Positions 9,850-16,995 of a DNA stretch of 64,000 bases are shown in pieces (position 1 is the first letter of the stretch; each line of letters starts with the position of its first letter). The position numbers and the translations under genes are program-made. Source of the stretch: Desulfobulbaceae bacterium (lineage in GTDB: Bacteria; Desulfobacterota; Desulfobulbia; Desulfobulbales; Desulfobulbaceae); NCBI GenBank assembly GCA_003508005.1, contig DNUE01000016.1, forward strand, positions 12,192 to 76,191, written 5' to 3'. The notes below the pieces were generated by a model. It had not been told where the DNA came from and did not search any database. It saw only the letters and a list, made by a program, of their open reading frames with translations.

Positions 9850-10860
9850 ATGCAGAAAATATTGATTACCGGCGCGGCCGGGTTTATCGGCTTCCATCTG
9901 GCGCAGCGGCTGCTGGCTGCGGGCCGGCAGGTTGTGGGCCTGGACAATCTCAATGATTACTATGACCCGCGGCTGAAAGAGGCCCGGTTGTCCCGGCTGA
10001 CCCCGCAGCCGGGATTTACTCATGCCAACCTGGACCTGGCCGACCGCGCGGCCGTGCCTGAGCTGTTCGAGCGTCACCGCTTTGATGCGGTGGTCAACCT
10101 GGCGGCCCAGGCCGGGGTCCGCTATTCCTTGATCAACCCTCACTCCTACGTGGATACCAACTTGGTGGGCTTCGTCAATGTCCTCGAAGGCTGCCGCCAT
10201 GCCGGGGTGAAGCACCTGGTTTATGCCTCGTCCAGTTCGGTGTACGGGGCCAACACCAACATGCCCTTTTCCGTGCACGACAACGTGGACCACCCGGTAT
10301 CGCTGTACGCCGCGTCCAAAAAGGCCAACGAACTCATGGCCCATACTTATAGCCACCTCTTCGGTTTGAATACTACCGGGCTGCGCTTCTTCACGGTATA
10401 CGGACCCTGGGGCCGGCCGGATATGGCCCTGTTTCTGTTCACCAAAGCCATCCTCGAAGACCGGCCCATTGATGTCTTCAACAACGGCAACATGGAGCGG
10501 GACTTTACCTATATCGACGACATTGTCGAGGGGGTGTGCCGGGTCATCGACCATTTGCCGCAACCCGATGCGGCATGGAGCGGAGACAACCCGGACCCAG
10601 CGACCAGCTATTGCCCCTGGCGGGTGTACAACATCGGCAACAATCACAAAGAGAAGCTGCTGCGCTATATCGAGGTGTTGGAAGAATGCCTCGGCCGCAA
10701 GGCCAGGAAGAATTTTCTGCCCCTGCAGCCCGGCGACGTGCCGGCAACCTATGCCAGCGTGGATGACCTGGTGCGGGAAATCGGCTTCAAGCCTGCCACC
10801 ACCATCGAAGAGGGGATCAAGCGTTTTGTCGAGTGGTACAGGGGGTATTACGGGGTATAA
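9850..10860 (+). CDS. NAD-dependent sugar epimerase, UDP-glucuronate 4-epimerase type
   Basis: A 336-residue short-chain dehydrogenase/reductase fold enzyme. The NAD-binding motif GAAGFIG is at residues 8-14, the catalytic SSS plus Y153-x3-K157 (YAASK) follow, and GLDNLNDYYDPRLKEARL is characteristic of UDP-glucuronate 4-epimerases (GalE/CapI group), which make UDP-galacturonate for capsule or LPS. ATG 9850 is preferred over TTG 9847 because it places the glycine motif at the usual distance. No Shine-Dalgarno is clear; the upstream bases are the heptamer repeat. The specificity is an inference from the motif block. Confidence 0.88.
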   Translation: MQKILITGAAGFIGFHLAQRLLAAGRQVVGLDNLNDYYDPRLKEARLSRLTPQPGFTHANLDLADRAAVPELFERHRFDAVVNLAAQAGVRYSLINPHSYVDTNLVGFVNVLEGCRHAGVKHLVYASSSSVYGANTNMPFSVHDNVDHPVSLYAASKKANELMAHTYSHLFGLNTTGLRFFTVYGPWGRPDMALFLFTKAILEDRPIDVFNNGNMERDFTYIDDIVEGVCRVIDHLPQPDAAWSGDNPDPATSYCPWRVYNIGNNHKEKLLRYIEVLEECLGRKARKNFLPLQPGDVPATYASVDDLVREIGFKPATTIEEGIKRFVEWYRGYYGV

Positions 10861-10978
10861 ACGGGAAGCTGGCCCATGGAGGGACCAACAGGAAATTTCT
10901 CTTTGATTGGGTGCATCCAGAGGGGATGCGTTCAAACTTCACAAGACCACAGTTCCCGCCAGCTGGTTAAATCGCTTG

Positions 10979-11584
10979 TCAGAGATTTTTAGGTAAATTA
11001 TATGATACGTTTTCTTGATTGAGTGATATATATTGTTTTGCCTGCAGGATCTTTATTACACCTTGCAATTCATTTTCATCGAGTTTGTTTGTGAATAGTG
11101 AGTTGATAGTGTTGGAAAGAGTAGTAATTTTTCTCGGACGGGATTGACCACGTCCTGCAAGGTTTTTCACAATCGCACTAATTTTTTCGTCGTTGTTTGT
11201 TGTATTAGAAATTCGTAAAATAGGAATTTCTGCAAGGTCATTCACTCGATTCGCTTTTATTTTCTTGTTGCGCAAGTGTTTAACAAGGGGGTCGAAACCT
11301 GTGTCTTTGGAAACGATATGAAAATACCCCTCTTGGTCTTGAATCGACAATTGACCAATATAGAAAGCAATGTGGAAATCTAATGAGTTCTGTCCGTTAC
11401 CCTTTATTTTAATGTATTTTGCCTCGCTCCCAAATTCTTGGAGAGCATTTGCAATTTCAAAGGGGATTCGGACTTGGTTCTCCCCGACAAATACAAATAT
11501 TTTGAAAGGATGTTTTTTTAAAATTTCAATATTTGTTGGCTGAACGTTTTCAAAATCGATAAGAACAAAATTGTTTGGTGCCAA
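10979..11584 (-). CDS. NYN/PIN-like domain protein
   Basis: A 201-residue protein whose N-terminal two-thirds look like a PIN-like (NYN) nuclease fold: FVLIDFENVQP with the acidic D10 and conserved N13, a second acidic site in NSLDFHIAFYIGQL, and SKDTGFDPLVKHL with two more acidic residues. Such proteins are metal-dependent RNases, but the RNA cut here is unknown. The C-terminus (about 140-201) is a small helical region of unknown role. The gene is much richer in AT than its neighbours and uses AT-ending codons, a sign of transfer. It sits alone between an epimerase and dxs, next to noncoding repeat sequence. Confidence 0.75.
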   Translation of the reverse strand: MAPNNFVLIDFENVQPTNIEILKKHPFKIFVFVGENQVRIPFEIANALQEFGSEAKYIKIKGNGQNSLDFHIAFYIGQLSIQDQEGYFHIVSKDTGFDPLVKHLRNKKIKANRVNDLAEIPILRISNTTNNDEKISAIVKNLAGRGQSRPRKITTLSNTINSLFTNKLDENELQGVIKILQAKQYISLNQENVSYNLPKNL

Positions 11585-11649
11585 CTTAGAATCTCCTCTT
11601 TGCTGTTATCCCTGACTATATTGTTAACATAATGCATTGATTTTTTAAC

Positions 11650-11860
11650 GGTTAGGTGTTTGGCAAGTTTTCCCATTGGCACTTGCTGAGCACCGGAGAA
11701 GTTGCCGAAAAGGATTTTGCACTGTATGAGCGAAGCGAGTTTGCAAAATCCCGGCAGCTTCGAGGAGCGGAAGGCAGTCCGAAGGACCAAGTGCCACGGG
11801 GGCCTTTTCTTTTGGTTCGTTTTCTTTGGGCAAGCAAAGAAAATGAAAATAAGAATAATT
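11650..11860. repeat. Hairpin-rich noncoding sequence, probable dispersed repeat
   Basis: This stretch has no credible gene but several strong inverted repeats. GGATTTTGCA (11712-11721) pairs with TGCAAAATCC (11742-11751), extended by GCCG/CGGC outside it. TTTTCTTTG (11820-11828) pairs with CAAAGAAAA (11835-11843) over a 6-base loop. Forward translation gives the odd string LFFWFVFFGQAKK, which I recall from spurious ORFs in unrelated genomes; that would mark a mobile repeat rather than a gene, but I cannot check it here. Composition differs from the flanks. Confidence 0.5.
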
Positions 11861-11872
11861 ATTCCAGGGGGT

Positions 11873-11898
11873 GTTGGGTTATGCTGCGCTAACCCAAC
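11873..11898. repeat. REP-like palindrome after dxs
   Basis: GTTGGGTTA (11873-11881) and TAACCCAAC (11890-11898) form a perfect 9-bp stem over the loop TGCTGCGC, ending one base before the dxs stop codon on the minus strand. It may protect or end the dxs message, though no T-run follows. The sequence resembles widespread REP-type palindromes. Confidence 0.7.
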
Positions 11899-13803
11899 CT
11901 ACTGCTTCAGCACCTCTAGCGTCGCCTTGATGATCCCTGAAGTATCCAGCCCGTTGTTTTTCCAGAGGATATTCTGCGGGGCATGTTCGAGAAAGGTGTT
12001 GCCGTAGCCGAGCAGACGCACCGGCACCCGCAGGTGCATTTCGCTCAGCATCTGCAGCACGGCACTGCCGAAACCACCCTTTTTCACGTTGTCTTCCACC
12101 GTGACCACTCTTCCGGTCTTTTCCGCCCAGATGCTGATCAGCTCATTGTCCAGGGGTTTGATAAACCGGGGGTTGATGACTGCGGCCTCGATTCCCAGTT
12201 TTTGCAGGCCCTCGGCCGCGGCCAGAGCCGGATACACCCTGTTGCCCGCCGGCAGGATAAGGACATCCCCGCCTTCGCGCAGCACCTCTCCCTTGCCGAT
12301 TACCAGCCTCTGCAGATTCAGGTCCAGGGCGATTCCTTCCCCGGCACCGCGGGGGTAGCGGATGGCCGCCGGGCTGTTTTGGCGGACGGCGGTATTCAGC
12401 ATGTGCTGAAGTTCGTTTTCGTCCTTGGGTGCCATGACCACCATGTTGGGGATGAAACGCAGGAAGGACAGGTCGAAGACGCCGTGATGGGTGGGACCGT
12501 CGTCCCCAACCACGCCGCCGCGGTCCAAGGCAAAGATCACCGGCAGGTTGGGCAGGCAAACGTCATGGATAACCTGATCCAGGGCTCGCTGCATGAAGGT
12601 TGAGTAGATGGCGACCACCGGCCGCAGGCCTTCCAGGGCCTGGCCGGCGGCAAAAGTGACCGCATGCTGTTCCGCGATGCCCACATCGAAAAACCGTTCC
12701 GGGAACTCCTGGCTGAAAGGGATCAGGCCGGTGCCGGCGGTCATCGCGGCGGTGATGGCGGTAAGCCGGTCGTTTTCCCGGCCAAGGGTGCACATGGTTC
12801 GGCCAAAGATCTCGGTGTACGAGGCCGTCCCCTTGGAGGACAGCGGGGCGCCCGTGGCAATGTCGAAGGGGCCCACTCCGTGATAATCGCCGGGGTTTCG
12901 TTCCGCCGGCCCGTATCCTTTGCCCTTGGTGGTCAGGACGTGGATGAGCACCGGTCCGTGCCGGTTGTCGCGGACATTTTGCAGGGTCTCGATGAGCGAT
13001 TCAAGCTTGTGGCCAGGCAGGGGGCCGATGTATTCGAATTTGAGGGCCTCGAAGAGCATGCCAGGGGTAAAGAAGCCTTTAAGGCTTTCCTCGCTTTTGC
13101 GCAGGACGTTCAGGATATTTTCGCCCACGGAAGAGAGCGATTTGAGGCGTTCCTCGACCTGCTTCCGCAGGTGGCTCATCGTCTTGCCGGTCAGTTTCTT
13201 GCTGAGGAAGCTGGACATGGCGCCCACGTTAGGCGAGATGGACATTTCGTTGTCATTGAGGATGACGATCAGATCCTTGTCCAGGTGACCGGCATGGTTC
13301 AGGCCCTCGAAGGCCAGGCCGGCGGTCATGGAACCGTCGCCAATCACCGCGATCACCCGGCTGTGGTCCTTGGTCAGCTCCTTGGCGGTGGCTATGCCCA
13401 GGCCGTAGGAAATCGAGGTGGAACTGTGGCCGGTTTCCACGACGTCGAAGGGGCTCTCCGTACGTTTGGGAAAACCGCTGATTCCTTTGTACTGGCGCAG
13501 GGTGTGGAATTTGTCGCGACGGCCGGTAAGCAGCTTGTGGGCGTAGGACTGGTGGCCGACGTCCCAGATCAGCTTGTCCTTGGGGGTATCGAATACGTAG
13601 TGCAGCGCAATGGTCAGTTCCACAACGCCGAGGCTTGGTGCCAGATGGCCGCCGGTGGCCGCGACGGTGCGGATGATTTTGTGACGGATCTCCGCGGCAA
13701 GGCGGTCCAGGGATTCCGGCGGCAGACGCCGCAGATCAGCCGGGGAGTTGATGGAGTCCAGCAGCTCGGTCTGCCGGTCCTGCAGGGCATTGAGCATGAG
13801 CAT
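11899..13803 (-). CDS. dxs: 1-deoxy-D-xylulose-5-phosphate synthase
   Basis: DXS condenses pyruvate and glyceraldehyde 3-phosphate to DXP, using thiamine diphosphate; it is the entry to the MEP isoprenoid pathway. The 634-residue length is standard. Visible sites: GGHLAPSLG with the catalytic histidine, the thiamine diphosphate and Mg motif GDGSMTAG followed by NDNEMSIS, the DVGIAEQHAV motif with the catalytic glutamate, and a C-terminal transketolase domain. Translation starts 2 bases after the ispA stop. It is the third gene of xseB-ispA-dxs, a common arrangement for this pathway. Confidence 0.98.
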   Translation of the reverse strand: MLMLNALQDRQTELLDSINSPADLRRLPPESLDRLAAEIRHKIIRTVAATGGHLAPSLGVVELTIALHYVFDTPKDKLIWDVGHQSYAHKLLTGRRDKFHTLRQYKGISGFPKRTESPFDVVETGHSSTSISYGLGIATAKELTKDHSRVIAVIGDGSMTAGLAFEGLNHAGHLDKDLIVILNDNEMSISPNVGAMSSFLSKKLTGKTMSHLRKQVEERLKSLSSVGENILNVLRKSEESLKGFFTPGMLFEALKFEYIGPLPGHKLESLIETLQNVRDNRHGPVLIHVLTTKGKGYGPAERNPGDYHGVGPFDIATGAPLSSKGTASYTEIFGRTMCTLGRENDRLTAITAAMTAGTGLIPFSQEFPERFFDVGIAEQHAVTFAAGQALEGLRPVVAIYSTFMQRALDQVIHDVCLPNLPVIFALDRGGVVGDDGPTHHGVFDLSFLRFIPNMVVMAPKDENELQHMLNTAVRQNSPAAIRYPRGAGEGIALDLNLQRLVIGKGEVLREGGDVLILPAGNRVYPALAAAEGLQKLGIEAAVINPRFIKPLDNELISIWAEKTGRVVTVEDNVKKGGFGSAVLQMLSEMHLRVPVRLLGYGNTFLEHAPQNILWKNNGLDTSGIIKATLEVLKQ

Positions 13804-13805
13804 GA

Positions 13806-14702
13806 TCAGGTGGAGCGCTGGATGATGTAGCGGGCCAGGGCCCGCAGCGGTTCGGCATCGCTTCCGAAACCGTCCAGGGCAAAGGTCGCCGCCGCCACGG
13901 CGTCCGCCGCCATGGATTTTGATTTGTTCAGCCCGAACAGGGCAGGGTAGGTAGCCTTGCCCCGGGCTGCATCACTGCCTGCCGCCTTTCCCAGCTGTTC
14001 GGAGGTGGACTCCACGTTGAGGATATCGTCCACGATCTGAAAGGCCAGGCCCACCGCATTGCCATAGTCGGTCAACTGGTGCTGCTGCTCAGTGCTGGCG
14101 CCGGCGGCTATCCCGCCGGAAAGCACCGCCGCGGTAATCAGCGCCCCGGTCTTGCTGCGGTGGATCGTTCTCAGCAGTTCAAAGGGAATCTCCCTCCCCT
14201 CGTTGGTCACGTCCAGATACTGGCCGCCGACCATGCCCAGCGGCCCGGCTGCCCGGGCAATGACGGCGATGATCCGCAGGCGAGCCTCGGGGGGAATGTC
14301 TCCATAATCCGGGTTACTGAGGAGGTCAAAGGCGAAGCAGTGCAGGCCGTCCCCGGCCAGGATCGCAGCGGCCTCACCGTAGACCGCGTGATTGGTCGGC
14401 TTGCCCCGGCGCAACTCATCGTTGTCCATGGCCGGCAGGTCGTCATGGATAAGAGAATAAGTATGGATGCACTCCAGGGCGCAGGCAACCGGCAGTACCG
14501 CCTCATCCCTGATTTTTCCCTGGGAAATCATCCTGGCGGCAGCCAGACAGAGGATAGGCCTGAGCCTTTTGCCGCCGGCAAACAGGCTGTAGCGCATGGT
14601 GTCGACATGGTCGGAAAATTGGCCGGCTGCCCGAAGCATGGAGCGGGACAGTGCCTGTTCGACGAGTTCTTTCTGCTCATGCAGGAAGTTCTTGATCTCC
14701 AT
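13806..14702 (-). CDS. ispA: Geranylgeranyl/farnesyl diphosphate synthase, IspA family
   Basis: A 298-residue trans-prenyltransferase that extends allylic diphosphates with isopentenyl diphosphate. The first Asp-rich motif is in HDDLPAMDNDELRRGK and the second in VDDILNVE; GGKRLRP is the IPP-binding block. ATG 14702 (MEIKNFLHEQ) is preferred over TTG 14717 because AGAGGACGAGG precedes it. The start overlaps the end of xseB by 26 bases, which points to coupled translation. Chain length (C15 or C20) cannot be read surely from the sequence. Confidence 0.95.
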   Translation of the reverse strand: MEIKNFLHEQKELVEQALSRSMLRAAGQFSDHVDTMRYSLFAGGKRLRPILCLAAARMISQGKIRDEAVLPVACALECIHTYSLIHDDLPAMDNDELRRGKPTNHAVYGEAAAILAGDGLHCFAFDLLSNPDYGDIPPEARLRIIAVIARAAGPLGMVGGQYLDVTNEGREIPFELLRTIHRSKTGALITAAVLSGGIAAGASTEQQHQLTDYGNAVGLAFQIVDDILNVESTSEQLGKAAGSDAARGKATYPALFGLNKSKSMAADAVAAATFALDGFGSDAEPLRALARYIIQRST

Positions 14703-14925
14703 CCTCGTCCTCTGCAAACGCGGCGTTCTGAAGGGTGCCGTCCTCTTTAAGCAGCAGATCGACCTGCTGGCGGGCCTCCGACAGCTTTTGGTTGCAGAAC
14801 CGTACCAGCTCGATGCCTTCGTTGAACTTTTTCAGGCTCGTTTCCAGCCCTTGTTGACCGTCCTCGAGTTCGGCGGTGATCTGTTCCAGCCGGGCAAGGG
14901 CGTTTTCAAATGATTTTTTCGCCAT
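14677..14925 (-). CDS. xseB: Exodeoxyribonuclease VII small subunit
   Basis: XseB (82 residues) is the small, coiled subunit of ExoVII, which degrades single-stranded DNA. The family signature SFENALARLEQITAELEDGQ is followed by a helical pair containing LETSLKKFNEGIELVRFC. The start ATG 14925 (MAKKSFENAL) is chosen because all relatives start just before this motif; an upstream start at 14976 would add unrelated residues. The C-terminus is acidic. The large-subunit gene xseA is not in the window. It heads the xseB-ispA-dxs operon. Confidence 0.94.
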   Translation of the reverse strand: MAKKSFENALARLEQITAELEDGQQGLETSLKKFNEGIELVRFCNQKLSEARQQVDLLLKEDGTLQNAAFAEDEDGDQELPA

Positions 14926-15000
14926 ACCTGAAAGAAAACCCTGGGGTGTCAGTCGCTGCTCCTGCCGTGAAACCATAACCCGGCTAAAGCGTAATTTAGT

Positions 15001-15029
15001 ATGATATACCTTCCGGGAAGGGCTTTCAA
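15001..15029 (-). promoter_or_regulatory. Sigma-70-type promoter for xseB-ispA-dxs
   Basis: On the minus strand TTGAAA (15029-15024) is followed after 17 bases by TATCAT (15006-15001). It lies 75 bases before the xseB start and faces the operon. Confidence 0.62.
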
Positions 15030-15048
15030 GCTATCTTTTATACAGGTT

Positions 15049-15082
15049 GGACAGAATTCGATCCCGTCCCTGAGACTATTTC
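15049..15082 (-). repeat. Inverted repeat copy A at the 3' end of the primase-helicase gene
   Basis: Read on the minus strand this 34-base stretch begins GAAATAGTCTC and ends AATTCTGTCC, with GGGA inside. By hand count it agrees with copy B (16923-16960 region, plus strand) at 28 of 34 positions. It includes the last codon and the TAG stop of the primase-helicase gene. The two copies are in opposite orientation and bracket that gene. Confidence 0.7.
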
Positions 15083-16848
15083 TCCTCGAAGCCCCAGAAG
15101 GGATAATCGAGGCGGTAGTCGGCGACCTTGCCGGGGCTGTGTTCGCGGCTGGCCACCAGCCAGAGACTGTTGATCCTCTGGTCCAGGGGTCCGGAGTCAA
15201 ACGGATCCCATGCGGGGAGCAGGACCAGGGCATTGTCCGCCGAGTATTCAATATCGCCGGTGCCTTTGAACGATCCCAGGTGGGGCTGGAGATCATATCT
15301 GTCGTCCTTCCCCCGCGAAAGTTCAGAAATGACCAGAAAAGACACGTTCAGTTCGTCGCGGATAGCCTCCAACTGCCGAAGCCAGGAGTCGATGCCGGTT
15401 CGCCGTTCCGTTAAGTCCTTGAAGGGGAGCTTATGCAGGCTGTCGATGATGACCATGGTGTACTGGCTCTTGGTTTCATGGCGGATGAAATCGATATGGC
15501 GGCGCATGAGTTCCGGTGAGAGCTGGCGGTCGGTGACCACCCGGAACCAGGGCAGAAAACGGCGCAGTTCATCCTGGGAGGCCCGGAGGCGCGTGGTTTG
15601 TTCCTGATCCAGGCCGCTGCTCTGCAACTGTTCATTGGAGAGGCGGCTCATGCGGCACAGGGTGCGCTGGTAGATTTTCTGGCGGCCATTCTCGAAATCA
15701 TAGTAGATGACCGGGATGTTGCGGCGGGCCATTTCCGTGGCCGTCTGAATAAAGAAACAGGACTTGCCGCTCTTGGGGGTGCCGCCGAGAATATTTATGC
15801 CGTGCATTCCCCCCAGTGCCCTGTCCAGGGCCGGAAAACCTGAGAGCATGGTCCGGTACTCGTCGCCGCCTTCATGCTGCAGTCGATCGTGGAACTGGAG
15901 GTATTCCTTCTCCGGCGAGGCAAAGGGCGAAAAGGCCCTGGCCTCCATTATCATGCGGAAGGCGGTCTGCTGAAACACCTTCTGTTGATCAGTGGCGAGT
16001 AGGACCAGGGAAGAGTTTTTCTCCGTGTGGTCAGGCCAGCGGACAATCCTGGCCTTGAAACCCAGGTTCGTGGCGAGGGCACGGGCTGCCTGTTCCGAAT
16101 CGGTGCTGTGATTGACCCAGAGGAAGACGGTGGAGAGCCAGCGGAAGGCGCCGGCCGGGAGTTTTTCAAGCGCCCCGGCCGAGTTCACGGCTACCCCGGG
16201 CAGACCCAGCTGCTTGATGGTCAGCAGATTGAATTCGTCCTCCACGATGATCAGGGAGCCGTTTTCGCAGCGGTCGATGTCTCCCCCGTTGAAAAGCATG
16301 ACCCGGTCGGTCGTCACATCCTCGTTGCCGTACCAGAAACTGTCCTCGGGCCTGTCAGGATGGACGCAGCGGGCGACGTAGCAGTTGCCGTCCTCTTCTA
16401 TGTAGGGGTAGACCAGATAGCGGCCGTTATAGCCGACCTGCATCTCCATTAATGTTTCCCGGGTGATTCCTGCCCTCTGAAAATAGGCGAATTGCTCCTC
16501 GGTCATCCTGCCCATGAAATCCAGTATTTCGGCATTGATGTTCTTGACCGGGAATTCGACGCCGGCGGCCTCATATTCCCGGTCCGGGTCGTAGCCCGGG
16601 ACGGACATCATGTTGAGAGCCCTGAGTCTTGCAAAATAAAGGGGAAAGCCGCCCGGGATACAGCGGTTCTGGCAGCGGAAATAGCCGTGAAAATAACTGT
16701 CAGGATTGAGAAAGATCAGGATCTGCCCGGCCTTGCCGCCAGATTTACCGGCGCAGAACGGGCAGGGGGCGGAAAGAATGTTGTTTTTCAGTTCACCGTC
16801 TGGTAACTGATTATGGTAGAATTCAGTAATGGCGTCGACTTTTTTCAT
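15076..16848 (-). CDS. Phage/Twinkle-type primase-helicase
   Basis: A 590-residue protein with the layout of T7 gp4 or Twinkle. Residues 29-63 carry four cysteines (C29, C32, C59, C63: CPFC and CQNRC), a primase zinc finger. Residues about 197-270 form a Toprim domain with the acidic VEDEFN (E203) but a degenerate second site (NHSTDSEQAA, D250 without the usual DxD). The C-terminal part is a DnaB/RecA-like motor with Walker A GGTPKSGKS at 355-363, Walker B MVIIDSLH (D469) and a SELSRGK block. It would unwind DNA and perhaps prime it; the altered Toprim site makes primer synthesis doubtful. No phage genes surround it. It is bracketed by inverted repeats. Confidence 0.82.
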   Translation of the reverse strand: MKKVDAITEFYHNQLPDGELKNNILSAPCPFCAGKSGGKAGQILIFLNPDSYFHGYFRCQNRCIPGGFPLYFARLRALNMMSVPGYDPDREYEAAGVEFPVKNINAEILDFMGRMTEEQFAYFQRAGITRETLMEMQVGYNGRYLVYPYIEEDGNCYVARCVHPDRPEDSFWYGNEDVTTDRVMLFNGGDIDRCENGSLIIVEDEFNLLTIKQLGLPGVAVNSAGALEKLPAGAFRWLSTVFLWVNHSTDSEQAARALATNLGFKARIVRWPDHTEKNSSLVLLATDQQKVFQQTAFRMIMEARAFSPFASPEKEYLQFHDRLQHEGGDEYRTMLSGFPALDRALGGMHGINILGGTPKSGKSCFFIQTATEMARRNIPVIYYDFENGRQKIYQRTLCRMSRLSNEQLQSSGLDQEQTTRLRASQDELRRFLPWFRVVTDRQLSPELMRRHIDFIRHETKSQYTMVIIDSLHKLPFKDLTERRTGIDSWLRQLEAIRDELNVSFLVISELSRGKDDRYDLQPHLGSFKGTGDIEYSADNALVLLPAWDPFDSGPLDQRINSLWLVASREHSPGKVADYRLDYPFWGFEEK

Positions 16849-16922
16849 AGTGGCGGCAAAACTCCTTTGCTGGCGTTTAACCTGTTGTTTCTATTGAAAC
16901 AGAAACGGGAGCGTACTTCAAC

Positions 16923-16960
16923 GAAATAGTCTCGGGGATAGAATTCAATTCTGTCCCCGA
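16923..16960 (+). repeat. Inverted repeat copy B and palindrome upstream of the primase-helicase gene
   Basis: Bases 16923-16956 match copy A (15049-15082, opposite strand) at 28 of 34 positions. Within it TCGGGGATAGAATT (16932-16945) and AATTCTGTCCCCGA (16947-16960) form a near-perfect palindrome with one wobble. Just after it GACTTAACAG occurs twice with an 11-base period (16959-16968 and 16970-16979), overlapping the leader of the HerA-like gene. Confidence 0.72.
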
Positions 16961-16995
16961 CTTAACAGCGACTTAACAGGAGACAGGAGAGAAAT

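Noticed and set aside
9262..10935. A 557-codon open frame on the minus strand
   Set aside because: It lies antisense to the aldolase and epimerase genes, both of which match families over their whole length. It has low-complexity, proline- and glycine-rich content and no motif; high GC makes long antisense frames common here.
11652..12007. Several overlapping open frames on both strands near the dxs 3' end
   Set aside because: They lie in hairpin-rich repeat DNA, mirror each other, and give strings such as LFFWFVFFGQAKK that look like translated noncoding repeat.
12664..13830. A 388-codon open frame on the plus strand
   Set aside because: It mirrors dxs on the other strand and shows no family signature.
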